DNA of 64,000 nt from Palsa-504 sp963742795 (GTDB lineage Bacteria; Actinomycetota; Actinomycetes; Streptosporangiales; Streptosporangiaceae), in contig CAVUNL010000005.1 in NCBI GenBank assembly GCA_963742795.1, forward strand, positions 444,766 to 508,765. Reading direction: 5' to 3'. Shown in pieces: positions 18,562 through 29,497 of the stretch. The notes beneath the pieces were generated by a model that saw nothing but the letters and a program-made list of their open reading frames with translations, did not search any database and had not been told where the DNA came from. Every line of letters begins with the position of its first letter. Within the stretch, counting starts at the first letter, position 1. A program made the translations under genes and the position numbers.

Positions 18562-19521
18562 TTGGGAGTGCCCGCGAGCACCACGGTGGTGCTCGCGGTC
18601 GCCGGCGTTGCTCTGCTTGTCGCGGCCGGCATCGTCGCGGTCTTCACGCTGGGCGGATCGGGAGCCCGGACGCCCGGGCACGGTGCCGCCGCCGCGACCG
18701 GAGCCGGCCCATCCAGCGGCCCGCCGGCTGCGGCCGCCGCGGCGACGGCGAGCTCGCCTGCTCCCCGGCCTGCGGCGTCGCACCACGATCCGCTCGGCTC
18801 GGCGGCGGCCTCGTACGTGTCGAGGAGGGACGGCGTCGTCCTGGCCGCGGTCTACGACCTGCGTACGGGCCAGACATGGCAGTTCGGGCAGGGGCAGCCG
18901 CAGGACGAGGCGAGCGTGGTCAAGCTCGACGTGCTCGAGACCCTGCTGGCCGAACGGGGCCGCAGCGGTACCGAGCTATCGGCCGGTGACCGGACGCTGG
19001 CCGAGCAGATGATCGAGGACAGCGACAACGACGCGGCGACCAGCCTGTGGGACGAGGTCGGCGGGGCCAGCGGCATCCGGTCGTTCAACACCTCGGCCGG
19101 CCTGGCCGACACGGTGCCGTCGGCGTGCGTGAACTGCCCCGGATTCCCCTGGCCCGGATGGGGTCTGACCACGACGATCCCCGGCGACCAGCTGACCCTG
19201 CTGCGGACGCTGGTCGAGCCGAACTTGCTGCTGACCAATACCGAGCGCAGATACGCTTTGTCGCTGATGGAAAACGTGACGCCGGACCAGCGGTGGGGCG
19301 TCACCGGCGGCGTCCCGGCCCAGGCCACGGTGGCGCTCAAGAACGGCTGGCTCCCGCTGAACAGCGCGAGCAACAACTGGCAGATCAACAGCGTGGGCTG
19401 GATCTCGGGCAGCGGGCGGGACTACCTGATCGCCGTGCTGACCACCGGGAATCCGACTGAGCAGTACGGCATCGACACCATCAACCAGCTGGCCGCCATG
19501 GTCTGGAACGGGATGGCCTGA
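18562..19521 (+). CDS. Class A beta-lactamase-like secreted serine hydrolase
   Basis: The 319-residue product begins with a hydrophobic helix (residues 8-30, signal anchor or signal peptide) and an Ala/Pro-rich linker to about residue 75. The catalytic domain has SVVK (S118, K121) as the SxxK motif and SDN (S154-N156) as the second motif. The third motif is KNG (K260) instead of KTG. This suggests a member of the class A-like hydrolase family acting outside the membrane, but the altered third motif makes real beta-lactamase activity doubtful. The start is TTG 18562 or GTG 18568; neither has a strong ribosome site. Confidence 0.75.
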   Translation: MGVPASTTVVLAVAGVALLVAAGIVAVFTLGGSGARTPGHGAAAATGAGPSSGPPAAAAAATASSPAPRPAASHHDPLGSAAASYVSRRDGVVLAAVYDLRTGQTWQFGQGQPQDEASVVKLDVLETLLAERGRSGTELSAGDRTLAEQMIEDSDNDAATSLWDEVGGASGIRSFNTSAGLADTVPSACVNCPGFPWPGWGLTTTIPGDQLTLLRTLVEPNLLLTNTERRYALSLMENVTPDQRWGVTGGVPAQATVALKNGWLPLNSASNNWQINSVGWISGSGRDYLIAVLTTGNPTEQYGIDTINQLAAMVWNGMA

Positions 19522-19552
19522 GCGGCGGCCCTTTGGGACGCCCGGCGGTACG

Positions 19553-20423
19553 TCACGGTTGGCAAATCGCGTTGCTATTGTCCCAGTCGAGACATTTCCC
19601 CGCTGCCTCACGTGAGACAGTGCGGGCGCTAGCCGGCGGCCGGCCCCGCTGCCGGGCCAGCGCGGCCGGGGTCAGGCCGGCCAGTGCCCGGCATTCCCGG
19701 GTCAGATGCGCCTGGTCGGCATAACCGGCCTGGGCCGCCAGCGCGGCCAGGTCGTGGCCAGGATCGACTCCAGCCTGCCCGTTCGGCGGGCCGGCGTCGA
19801 TCCGGGCCACGAAGCGCCGGAAGCGAAGCACCCGCTGCAGGGTCTTGGGCCCGTAGCCGACGACCGCGTGGCAGCGGCGACGCAGCTGCCGCATGCTCAG
19901 CCCGATTTCCGCCGCGACGTCTTCGGCGCGCGCCCGCGGGTCGGCCAGCAGGACCGCGGCCCGGGTCGCGGCCGGGTCGGGGTCGCCATCGGTGACCAGC
20001 GCGGCCGCCAGCTCAAGCGCGCGGGTCGCGGCGGTGTCCGGGTCGAGCGTGCCCGGCAGCCGGCTGCGCGTCGCGGCGGCGCAGATCTGAAAGGTCGACG
20101 CGCTGGTCGCGGAGTTCACTGAGCGGGACGCCGAGCGCCGGACCGCCGGCCGAGGGCCGGAAGCGGACGCCGACGACCACCGTGCCGGCCTTCATCACGG
20201 TGCTGACCGGGCCGGTGTCCGGGCCCGCCACGTACGCGCCCCGGCCCGGTTCCCAGATCAGGTCGCTGCACGCGTCGGGTAGCACCAGGCCGTCCCGGTC
20301 CGCGGCGCCGTCCGGGGTGACCTGCGCCCACAGGCACGCGATGGCGTGCCGCAGACCGGCCGGAGCCGGCCACTCCCGGTAGCCGGCCGGCAGGTCCCGT
20401 ACGGGGCCAGGCTGGGAAGCCAC
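19553..20423 (-). pseudogene. AraC-family regulator, frameshift near 20085
   Basis: The N-terminal 110 residues (LPAGYREWPAPAGLRHAIACLWAQV, LVLPDACSDLIWE, GVRFRPSAGGPALGVPLSELRDQRVDLSDL) form the cupin-like sensor domain seen in many actinobacterial AraC proteins. A one-base shift near 20085 separates it from the DNA-binding half, which has two helix-turn-helix units (AEDVAAEIGLSMRQLRRRCHAVVGYGPK and LAALAAQAGYADQAHLTRECRALAGLTPAAL). If the shift is a sequencing error, this is a normal regulator of about 285 residues. The target is unknown; it converges on the beta-lactamase-like gene. Confidence 0.8.
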
Positions 20424-20493
20424 TCTGCCAGCATGCCACGTCGGTGGCCGTTTCGTTCAATACGGGACGGCCCCGCCGTGCTGTGATGGACCG

Positions 20494-21399
20494 ATGAACG
20501 CTCCTGACTTCGATGCTGCCGCCGCCTTCATCGCCGCCAACGCGAGGGTCGTCGACCGGCGCCGGTTCGGCCGGCTGTTCGGCGACGACGACGCCCGGCC
20601 GGTACGGGACGCGGTGGCCGCCTACCGCAACGAGGACGGCGGGTTCGGGCACGCCCTGGAACCGGACTGCCGCGCCCCCGGCAGCCAGCCGCTGGCGGTC
20701 GAGATGGCGCTGCGGATCATGGACGAGACCGGCGCGTGGGACGACGCCCTGGTCCGCGGGACCTGCGACTGGCTCGCGGCGGTCGCGCCGCCCGAGGGCG
20801 GCGCGGCCTTTGTCGAGGGGACGCTGTCCAGCTGGCCGCACGCGCCGTGGTGGGTCCCCGAGCAGGGCCATCCCGCCTCGGTCATCGCTACCGGCCTGAT
20901 CGCGGGTACACTGCACGCCCGCGGGGTCAGCCACCCCTGGCTCGACCGGGCCGAGGAACTGATGTGGGCCCGGATCGGCAAGCTGGCCGAGCAGGGCGGG
21001 AACCAGATGCAGAGCGGGCCGGGCGGTGGCTACGAGATGTTCGGCATGCTGGCGTTCCTGCAGCACGTCCCGGACCGGGACCGGGCACGCCAGGCCTTCG
21101 GCCGGATCGGGCCGCTGATCCTCGATCGGGACCTGGTGGCGCTCGATCCCGAGGCACCCGGTGAGGTGCACTCCCCGCTGGCCTTCGCGCCCGAGCCGGA
21201 TTCGCTGGCACGCGAGCTGTTCGACGAGGCCACCATCAAGGCGCACCTGGATCATCTGGCCCAGGCCCAGCGCGACGACGGCGGCTGGACGTTCAACTGG
21301 CTAGCCTGGTCACCAGCTGCGGAACGGGAATGGCGCGGCTTCCTGACCGTGGATACGCTGCGGCTCCTGCGGGCCAACGGGTATCTGGCCTACCCGTAG
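20494..21399 (+). CDS. Terpene-cyclase-like alpha-barrel protein, function unknown
   Basis: The 301-residue protein is helical and has QW-like repeats such as YRNEDGGFGHALEPD near residue 50 and AQRDDGGWTFNWLAW near 260, which recall the alpha/alpha barrel of prenyltransferases and squalene cyclases. I see neither the DxDD cyclase motif nor zinc ligands of a prenyltransferase. It is intact. It diverges from the AraC regulator and overlaps the end of glnE by 10 bp in convergent orientation. Confidence 0.72.
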   Translation: MNAPDFDAAAAFIAANARVVDRRRFGRLFGDDDARPVRDAVAAYRNEDGGFGHALEPDCRAPGSQPLAVEMALRIMDETGAWDDALVRGTCDWLAAVAPPEGGAAFVEGTLSSWPHAPWWVPEQGHPASVIATGLIAGTLHARGVSHPWLDRAEELMWARIGKLAEQGGNQMQSGPGGGYEMFGMLAFLQHVPDRDRARQAFGRIGPLILDRDLVALDPEAPGEVHSPLAFAPEPDSLARELFDEATIKAHLDHLAQAQRDDGGWTFNWLAWSPAAEREWRGFLTVDTLRLLRANGYLAYP

Positions 21400-23016
21400 A
21401 AGAGCGGCTCCATGACTGTGCGGCAACGGCGGGCGGCGCGGCGGTAGTCCTGCTCGAGGGCCTGCGCGGCGTCGCCAGGCGGGTAGCCGAGCAGGCGGGC
21501 CACCGCGGTCAGCTCGCCGTGCCGGGTCGGCAGCGTGTCTCCGGGTCGGCCGCGGACCAGCACGATCGCGTTCCTGATCCGCGCGGCCAGCTGCCAGGCG
21601 GCCAGGAGCGCGGCCGCGTCGTCGGCGGGCAGCAGGCCGTCCTGCACCGCCGCCGCCATGGCCGGGCCGGTCCGGGTGGTGCGCAGCGCGGGTACCGCGT
21701 GGGCGTGCTGCAGCTGGAGCAGCTGGATGGTCCACTCCACGTCGGACAGCCCGCCGGGGCCGAGCTTGACGTGCAGCGCCCGGTCTGCGCCGCGCGGGAT
21801 CCGCTCGGCCTCCACCCGGGCCTTGATCCGGCGGATCTCGCGTGCGGCGGCCGGGTCGATCCCGTCGAGCGGATAGCGGAACTCGGCGATCATCCGGATG
21901 AAGCGGTCTGCGAGCTCGGTATCGCCCGCGGCCGGCTCGGCGCGCAGCAGCGCCTGCGCCTCCCACGGCGCGGACCGCCCCCGGTAGTAGGCCCGGTAGG
22001 CGGCCAGCGTGCGCACCAGGGGGCCCTGCCGGCCATCCGGCCGCAGGTCGGCGTCCACCACCAAGGCCGGGTCGGGCACCGGCAGGGCCAGCAGTCGCCT
22101 CAGCTCGGCAGCCACCGCGTGCGCTGCGTCGGAGGCCTCGCGTTCCGGCTGGCCCGGGATCGGATCGTGCACGAACAGCACGTCGGCGTCGCTGCCGTAG
22201 CCGCACTCGTGACCGCCGAACCGGCCCATCGCGATCACGGCGATCCGGGTCGGCAGCGACCGCCGCAGCTCCTCGGCGACCTTCCGGATGGCCACGGCCA
22301 GCGCGGTCTGCACCGCGGCCCGGGTGACGCTGGTCAGCGCCTCGCCGGTGGCATCCAGGCCGGCGGTAACGCCCAGCAAGTCGGCGGCCGAGATCCGGAG
22401 CAGCTCGCGGCGGCGGACCGACCGGATCGCCGAGACCGCGGCTTCGGCGTCGTCGTCGTAGCGCTGGGCCGCGGCCATCATCTCCGAACCCAGCGCGGCC
22501 AGGCCCCGCGGCGCGAGCTCGGCGTCGTCGGCGAATATCGCCACCGCGTCCGGCGCGCGCAGCAGCAGGCCCGTCGCGTACCGGCTGGACGCCAGCACGT
22601 GCGCCATCCGCTCGGCCGCCTTGGTTTCGTCCCGCAGCAGCCTCAGGTACCACGGGCTCTCCCCCAGTGCCTCGCTGACCTGGCGGAAGGCCAGCAGGCC
22701 GGCATCGGGTTCGGCGGCATCAGCGAACCAGCCGAGCAGGACCGGCAGCAGGGTGCGCTGGATCGCCGCCCGCCGGGACACGCCCGTGGTCAGCGCGTCG
22801 ATGTGGCGCAGCGCGCCCGCCGGGTCGACGTAGCCGAGCGCCTCGAGCCGGGCCCGGGCCTCGGCCGGGGTCAGCCGGGCCGCGTCCGACGGGAGCCGGG
22901 CCACCGCGTCAAGCAGCGGCCGGTAGAACAGCTTCTCGTGCAGCCGCCGGACCTGGCGGGCGTGCAGCCGCCACATCGCGTCGAACTCGACCGCCGGGTC
23001 GCTGCGGCTGGTGAGC

Positions 23017-23046
23017 CGGGGGCGGGTACCACGGACCGTTCGGCAG
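23017..23046 (+). repeat. Dispersed repeat, copy inside glnE
   Basis: The core ggtaccacggaccgttcgg matches the copies at 34697-34742 and 43250-43292 in 17 of 19 positions. Relative to the usual GlnE protein it sits in an extra stretch of about 40 bp between LGRAM and LTSRSDP, where the reading frame is lost. Confidence 0.5.
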
Positions 23047-23723
23047 ATCAAAAGATCGCATCGCCCGGCCCAGCCTGCGAAGTACGGCGGGATCCTCGGG
23101 CAGGGTGTGGGTCCGGCTGAGGCGGTGCAGCTGGAGCAGGTGCTCGGTGCGGCGCAGGAACCGGTAGGCGGCGGTCAGTTCGTCCGCGTCGGCGCGGCCG
23201 ACGTACCCGCCCGCGGCCAGCGCGGCCAGCGCGGGCAGGGTCGCGGGCGCCCGCAGCGTCTCGTCGGTGCGGCCGTGGACCAGCTGCAGGAGCTGGACGG
23301 CGAACTCGATGTCCCGCAGCCCGCCGGGGCCGAGCTTCAGCTCGCGTCCGGCCTGCCGGGCGGGCAACGACTGCTCCACCCGGCGGCGCATGGCCTGGGT
23401 GTCCTCGACGAAGTGCTCGCGGCGCGCCGCCTGCCAGACCAGCGGGGCGAACGTATCCGCATAGGCCTGGCCGAGGGCCATGTCGCCGGCCACCGGCCGG
23501 GCCTTGAGCAGGGCCTGGAACTCCCAGGTCTTGGCCCAGCGCTCGTAGTAGGCCCGGTGGCTGGCCAGGGTACGGACGAGCGGGCCCTGGCGGCCTTCGG
23601 GCCGGAGGTTCGGGTCGACGGGGAAGATACTGCCCTCGGGGGTGGACCTGCGCGCAGACCCCGATCAGGCCCGCGGCCAGGCGACTGGCGGTGGCCAGCG
23701 CCGCAGTCTCGTCCCTGCTTGTC

Positions 23724-23742
23724 TGGCCGCCTGCGGCGGCGG
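23724..23742 (+). repeat. 19-bp palindromic repeat, glnE copy
   Basis: tggccgcctgcggcggcgg occurs here and, on the other strand, at 26411-26429. Its core CCGCC-TGC-GGCGG folds on itself. In both places it lies in a non-conserved linker at a change of reading frame, and in both the coding strand reads it in the same direction. Partial copies lie near 24512 and 26049. Confidence 0.5.
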
Positions 23743-24558
23743 GGGCCCCGTTTCGGCCGGCTCGGCGACGAAGATCACGTCGACGTCGCTGGCGTAGTTC
23801 AGCTCCCGGGCGCCGCACTTGCCCATGGCCACCACGGCCAGACGGCAGGGCGCGGACCCGGGGGCCAGCTCGGACCGGGCCACGGCGAGCGCCGCCTCGA
23901 GGACCGCGGCGGCGATGTCGGCCAGCTCCTCGACCACCGCCTCCACGCTGACCACCGCGGTCATGTCGCGCGCGGCCAGGTGCAGCAGGCGGCGCCGGTA
24001 CGCCGCGGCGAGCGACGCGACCGGCTCCGCCGGCTGGTGGCTGGCGACCGGCTCGGCGAGGCGGGGGTTCGCGCCGACGGCGAGAAGCATCTGCTCGCGC
24101 AGTTCGGCCGGCCCGGGGCCGCCGATAGGCCCGCGGAGGATCTGCACGTCCTCGGGATGCCGGGCCAGGTGGTCGGCCAGGCCGGCGCTGACGCCGAGGA
24201 CGGCGGTCAGCCGGTCGCGGAAGTCGGGTTCGTCGCGCAGCGCCTGGCGCAGGGCGGCCCGGTCGTCCGTGGCGCCGAACACGCGGGCCAGCCCGGTCAG
24301 GGCCAGGTCGGGGTCGGCCGCCGCGGCCAGCGCGGTGAGCAGCGGGTCGGCGCCGGCTCGCTCGCCTCCTCGTCCGGATCGATGCCGAGGTCGGTGAGCA
24401 GGCGCTCGGCTCGCGCGGCGTCCGCGAAACCCAGCCGGGCCAGTCGCCCGGCCAGCGTGGTCCGCGAGCCGCTCACGCTGCAAAACTAGTTGATCGTGGT
24501 CAGGCCGTCATGGCCGCCTGCGGCGCGTCTAGAGTGAAGATGATCGTTGGGAGCAGGC

Positions 24559-26029
24559 GTGAAGTATCTGTACATCGCGGGCAAGTGGACACCGGCCGCG
24601 GACGAGGGCACGTCGCAGACCATCAACCCGTTCGACGCGACCCCGCTGGAGACCCTGGCCGAGGCGTCATCTGCGGACGTCGACGCGGCCGTGGCGGCGG
24701 CCCGGGAGGCGTTCGACGAGGGCCCGTGGCGCCGGTCGACGATGACCGAACGCACTGCGCTGCTAGCCAAGATCGCCGATCTGCTGCAGCGGGACCGGGA
24801 GCAGCTGGCCGCACACGGAGAGCCTGGACACCGGCAAGACGCTGAACGAGGCGCGGGCCGACGTGGACGACACGACCGCGGTGTTCCGCTACTACGCCGG
24901 GATGGCGGGCTCGCACGCCGGACGGGTGGTCGACCCCGGCCGGGCCGGTGTGGTCAGCCGGATCACGCACGAACCGGTCGGCGTGTGCGCGCTCATCGCG
25001 CCGTGGAACTACCCGTTGCTGCAGATCTCCTGGAAGCTCGCGCCCGCGCTGGCCGCGGGCAACACGACGGTGATCAAGCCGAGCGAGCTGACCCCGCTCT
25101 CCACGGTGGCCCTGGTCGGGCTGTTCGAGGAGGCCGGGATCGCGCCGGGCGTGCTGAACCTGCTGCTGGGCCAGGGCGGGACGGCGGGCCAGGCGCTGGT
25201 CGCGCATCCGGGCGTGGACCTGATCTCGTTCACCGGCGGGCTCGCCACCGGCGAGAAGATCATGGCCTCGGCGGCGCACGGGGTCCGGCGGGTCGCGCTC
25301 GAGCTGGGCGGCAAGAACCCGAACATCGTCTTCGACGACACCGACTTCGACACCGTGGTCGACAACGCGCTGACCGCTGCGTTCCTGCACTCCGGGCAGG
25401 TGTGCTCGGCGGGCGCCCGGCTGATCGTTCAGGACCGCCTGCACGACAGCTTCGTCGCCGAGCTGGCCGCCCGCGCGGACCGGATCCGGCTGGGCAACGG
25501 CATGGACCCGGACACCGAGTGCGGCCCGCTGATCTCCGCGGCGCAGCGGGCCAAGGTCGAGCGGTACATCGCGCTCGGCCTGGCCGAGGGGGCATCGCTG
25601 CGGGCCGGGGGCCAGCGTCCCGCCTCGCCGTCGCTGGCCCAGGGTTTCTTCCTGCGGCCGACGGTGCTCGCCGACTGCCACCGGGAGATGGCGGTGGTGC
25701 AGGAAGAGGTATTCGGGCCGCTGGTGACCGTCGAGCGGTTCGGTACCGAGGAGGAGGCGATCTCGCTGGGGAACGACACCGCGTACGGCCTGGCGGGCGC
25801 GGTCTGGACGTCGGACGCGGGCCGGGCCGAGCGGGTCGCGGGCGCGCTGCGGCACGGCACGGTGTGGATCAACGACTACCACCCCTACCTGCCGCAGGCG
25901 GAGTGGGGCGGGTTCGGCCGGTCCGGCATCGGCCGCGAGCTCGGCCCTTCGGGCCTGGACGAGTACCAGGAGAAGAAGCATATCTACCACAACACGAACC
26001 CGGCCCCCGCGCGCTGGTTCTCCGGGTAA
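24559..26029 (+). pseudogene. Betaine-aldehyde-dehydrogenase-like ALDH, one frameshift near 24823
   Basis: The product is an NAD(P)-dependent aldehyde dehydrogenase of about 489 residues. The first 85 residues (YIAGKWTPAADEG, INPFDATPLETLAEAS) are in one frame; after a one-base shift near 24823 the rest (ESLDTGKTLNEA onward) is intact. The general-base Glu is in ALELGGKNPN and the catalytic Cys in HSGQVCSAGARL. The end, NDYHPYLPQAEWGGFGRSGIGRELG, is typical of the betaine-aldehyde branch, which makes glycine betaine for osmoprotection, but no choline oxidase is nearby. GTG 24559 follows a GGGAG ribosome site. Confidence 0.85.
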
Positions 26030-26107
26030 GACGTCGACCGGTACGCCTGCGGCGAACCGGGCTAGCGCCCGGTCTGGGTGCTCCGGGGCCTGTGGTAGGC
26101 ATGGGCC

Positions 26108-27993
26108 ATGGTCGATCTCATCCCGCGCACGGTGCTGTTCGGCAACCCGGAGCGCATCAGCCCGCATATCTCTCCCGACGGCACCCGGCTGGCCTGGATC
26201 GCGCCGCGTGACGGGGTGCTCAACGTCTGGGTGGCGCCGATCGGGGCCGGCGGCGTCGACTGGGACGCCGCCGCGGTGGTGACCGATGACACTGACCGAG
26301 GCATCCGGAACTTCGCCTGGGCCCGTGACAACCGGCACCTGCTCTACGTGCAGGACACCGGCGGCGACGAGAACTGGCGGCTGTACGACGTCGACCTCGA
26401 CGCGCAAACTCCGCCGCCGCAGGCGGCCAGGCCAGCACGGCACGGCGCGACCTGACCCCGTTCGACGGCATCCAGGCCCGGATCATCGCCACCCGCAAGA
26501 GCCACCGCGACGAGATCCTGGTCGGGATGAACCGGGACAACCCCCAGCTGCACGATGTCTACCGGCTGGACCTGAGGACCGGAGAACTGACCAAGCTGAT
26601 CGAGAATCCCGGGTTCGCCGGCTGGCTCGCCGACGAGGACATGGTGGTCCGCGGCGCGCTTTCCCCGCTGCCCACCGGCGGCTACGACGTGCTGGTCCGC
26701 GACGACGCCGAGGCTGACTGGCGGACCGTGCTGACCATCTCAGGCGACGACGCCCCGGCCAGTGACGTGCTGTCGTTCACCGGCGACGGGAAGTCGCTGC
26801 TGGTCATCAGCTCGGTCGGGGTGAACACGGGCCTGCTGGTCAAGATCGACCTGGACCCCTTTTCCTCGGGCGACACCCGGGTGCTGTTCGAAGACCCCGA
26901 GGCCGACGTGGAAGGCGCGATACTGCACCCGGACACCAGGGAGCCGCAGATCGTCGAGGTGATCAAGGACCGCGCCGAGTATCACGTCCTCGACCCGGCG
27001 GTGGAGCTCGACTACGAGGCCATCCGGACGCTGCACCCGGGCGACCCGTCGCTTATCGGGCGGGATGAGGCCGACGCCACCTGGCTGGTCGCCTTCACCG
27101 AGGACGCGGGCCCGGTGCGGTACTACGCCTACGACCTGGCCAGCCGCACCGGCAGCTTCCTGTTCGAGAGCCGCCCCGAGCTCTCGCAATACGAGCTGGC
27201 CCGAATGGAGCCGTTCGCGTTCACCTCGCGGGACGGGCTGACCGTGCACGGCTACGTCACCTTCCCGCCGGGCGCCGAGCGGTCCGGGCTGCCGGCCGTG
27301 CTCGACGTACACGGCGGACCGCAGGTCCGGGACGTGTGGGGCTGGAACCCCGAGGCCCAGTGGTTCGCGAACCGGGGCTACATGAGCATCCAGGTCAACT
27401 ACCGCGGTTCGACCGGTTACGGCAAGGCGTTCGTCAACGCCGGCGACCGCGAGTGGGGCGCCAAGATGCACGACGACCTGATCGACGCGGTCGGTTATGT
27501 GGTGGAGCGGGGCTGGGCCGACCGGGACCGGATCGCGATCTACGGCGGCTCCTACGGTGGCTACGCGGCGCTGGTCGGCGCCGCGTTCACCCCGGATGTG
27601 TTCCGCTGCGCGGTGGACATCGTCGGCCCGTCGAACCTGCAGACGCTGCTCGAGACGATCCCGCCGTACTGGGCGCCGATGAAGGCCCAGCTGTACAAGC
27701 GGGTCGGCAACCCGGAGACCGACCAGGAGTTCCTGTGGTCGCGCTCGCCGCTGTCCCGGGTCCATGACATCCGCATCCCACTGCTGATCGCCCAGGGCGC
27801 CAACGACCCGCGGGTCAAGCAGGCCGAGTCGGAGCAGATCGTCGCCGCGCTGGCCGAGGCTGGGATCGACCACGAGTACCTGCTGTTCCCCGACGAGGGC
27901 CACGGCTTCGCCAAGCCGGCCAACCGGATCAAGTTTTACGCCGCAGCCGAGCGCTTCCTAGCCAAGTACCTGGGCGGCCGCTTCGAGGAGTAA
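26108..27993 (+). pseudogene. S9-family prolyl oligopeptidase-like peptidase, one frame break
   Basis: The protein of about 620 residues has an N-terminal beta-propeller (NPERISPHISPDGTRLAWIAP, then RHLLYVQDTGGDENWRLYDVD) and a C-terminal alpha/beta hydrolase. The catalytic Ser is in GGSYGG, the Asp in QGANDPRV and the His in DEGHGF. Such cytoplasmic serine peptidases trim short peptides. The frame changes near 26430 inside a short insertion containing the 19-bp palindromic repeat, between DVDLDAQ and RDLTPFDG. The C-terminal 488 residues from ATG 26527 are intact and include the catalytic domain but not a complete propeller. Confidence 0.85.
26411..26429 (-). repeat. 19-bp palindromic repeat, peptidase copy
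   Basis: This is the reverse complement of the 19-mer at 23724-23742. It lies in the propeller-coding part of the S9 peptidase, between codons that are contiguous in the family, and coincides with the frame break. Confidence 0.5.
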
Positions 27994-28012
27994 GAGGCTA
28001 CGGCCCGGGTGG

Positions 28013-29374
28013 TCAGAGCATCGGGAGGTAGCGGCTCAGCTCGTACTCGGTGACCTGGCGGCGGTACTCCTGCCACTCCTCGCGCTTGTTGCGCAGGAAG
28101 AAGTCGAAGACGTGCTCGCCCAGGGTCTCGGCGACGAGCTCGCTGTCCTGCATAGCCTTGATGGCCTGGTCCAGGTCCTGGGGCAGCGGGCGGATGCCCA
28201 GCGCGCGGCGCTCCGCGGAGGTCAGCGCCCACACGTCGTCCTCGGCGCCGGGCGGCAGTTCGTAGTCGCCCTCGATGCCCTTCAGGCCGGCGGCCAGGAT
28301 CACGGCGAAGGCCAGGTACGGGTTGCAGGCGGCGTCCACCGAGCGGAACTCCACCCGGGTGGCGTTGCCCTTCTGCGGCTTGTACATCGGCACCCGGACC
28401 AGGGCGGAGCGGTTGTTGTGCCCCCAGCACACGTAGGCCGGGGCTTCCCCGCCCGCGCCGGCGGTGCGCTCCTCCGCGCCCCATAGCCGCTTGTAGGAGT
28501 TCACCCACTGGTTACAGACCGCGGTGATCTCCGGCGCGTGCCGCAGCAGGCCGGCCATAAAGGCCCTGGCCGTCTTGGACAGCTGGAACTCCGCGCCCGC
28601 CTCATAGAACGCGTTCTTGTCGCCCTCGAACAGGGACACGTGGGTGTGCATGCCCGAGCCGGGATGATCGGTGAATGGCTTGGGCATGAACGTGGCGTAC
28701 ACGTCCTGCTCGATCGCCACCTCCTTCATCACCAGCCGGAACGACATGATGTTGTCGGCGGTGGTCAGCGCGTCGGCGTAGCGCAGGTCGATCTCCTGCT
28801 GCCCGGGCGCGCCCTCGTGGTGGCTGTACTCCACCGAGATGCCCATCGATTCGAGCATGGTGATCGCGGTGCGGCGGAAGTCGTGCGCGACGCTGTGCGG
28901 CGTGTGATCGTAGTAGCCGCCGGTATCGATCGGCCGCGGCTTGGCGCCCGGCTCCGGCCGCTCCCGGAGTAGGAAAAACTCGATCTCCGGGTGCGCGTAG
29001 AAGGTGAAGCCGAGATCGGAGGCCCGGGCCAGGTTGCGCTTGAGCACCCAGCGCGGATCGGCGTACGACGGTGACCCGTCGGGCAGTAGGATGTCGCAGA
29101 ACATCCGGGCGACGCCGGGGTACTCCCCGCGCCAGGGCAGCAGCTGGAACGTGGCCGGGTCCGGGCGCAGGATCATGTCCGCCTCGTAGACCCGGGCGAA
29201 ACCCTCGATCGCGGAGCCGTCGAAGCCGATCCCGTCGGCGAACGCGCCCTCCAGCTCGGCGGGGGCGACCGCCACCGACTTCAGCGTGCCGAGCACGTCG
29301 GTGAACCAGAGCCGGACGAACCTGATGTCCCGCTCCTCCAGCGTGCGCAGCACGAACTCTTCCTGCCTGTCCAC
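28013..29374 (-). CDS. glnA2: Glutamine-synthetase-family enzyme GlnA2
   Basis: The product of about 453 residues is a complete type-I glutamine-synthetase fold. It shows DRQEEFVLRTLEERDIRFVRLWF, GFDGSAIEGFA, the metal ligands around EIEFF, HHEGAPGQQEIDLRY, GSGMHTHVSLF, NQWVNSYKRL and NNRSALVRVP. It matches the GlnA2 branch found next to glnE in Mycobacterium and Streptomyces. In Streptomyces coelicolor the GlnA2 homologue has been described as a gamma-glutamylpolyamine synthetase, so the main substrate may be polyamines rather than ammonia. GTG 29374, after AGGGTGG, fits the family start better than 29410. It diverges from nadE. Confidence 0.93.
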   Translation of the reverse strand: MDRQEEFVLRTLEERDIRFVRLWFTDVLGTLKSVAVAPAELEGAFADGIGFDGSAIEGFARVYEADMILRPDPATFQLLPWRGEYPGVARMFCDILLPDGSPSYADPRWVLKRNLARASDLGFTFYAHPEIEFFLLRERPEPGAKPRPIDTGGYYDHTPHSVAHDFRRTAITMLESMGISVEYSHHEGAPGQQEIDLRYADALTTADNIMSFRLVMKEVAIEQDVYATFMPKPFTDHPGSGMHTHVSLFEGDKNAFYEAGAEFQLSKTARAFMAGLLRHAPEITAVCNQWVNSYKRLWGAEERTAGAGGEAPAYVCWGHNNRSALVRVPMYKPQKGNATRVEFRSVDAACNPYLAFAVILAAGLKGIEGDYELPPGAEDDVWALTSAERRALGIRPLPQDLDQAIKAMQDSELVAETLGEHVFDFFLRNKREEWQEYRRQVTEYELSRYLPML

Positions 29375-29497
29375 AGCATCCACCCTAGACGTTCCCTGGT
29401 GCCCGACCATCCGCTGTGAGTCTGCCCGGCTGGTGTTTCGGCGAGGTTACAGCCGCTACGGCTCTACTTTCCCCCGGCCCACCCTAGGCTGGAGGGC

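Larger units (their letters stand above)
21390..24476 (-). pseudogene. glnE: Glutamine-synthetase adenylyltransferase GlnE, several frame breaks
   Basis: GlnE attaches and removes AMP on glutamine synthetase in response to nitrogen state. From GTG 24476 the frames together give about 1025 residues, the normal length. Both nucleotidyltransferase domains are visible, each with its metal site: GKCGARELNYASDVDVIF in the first and GRFGGHECGYGSDADVLF in the second. Each is followed by LKLGPGGLRDIEFAVQLLQL or VKLGPGGLSDVEWTIQLLQL. The frame changes near 24357, 23735, 23639 and 23025. The break at 23735 lies in a 19-bp palindromic repeat, and the one at 23025 in an insertion of about 40 bp that contains a dispersed repeat. 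glnA2 is nearby, as in Mycobacterium. Confidence 0.88.
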
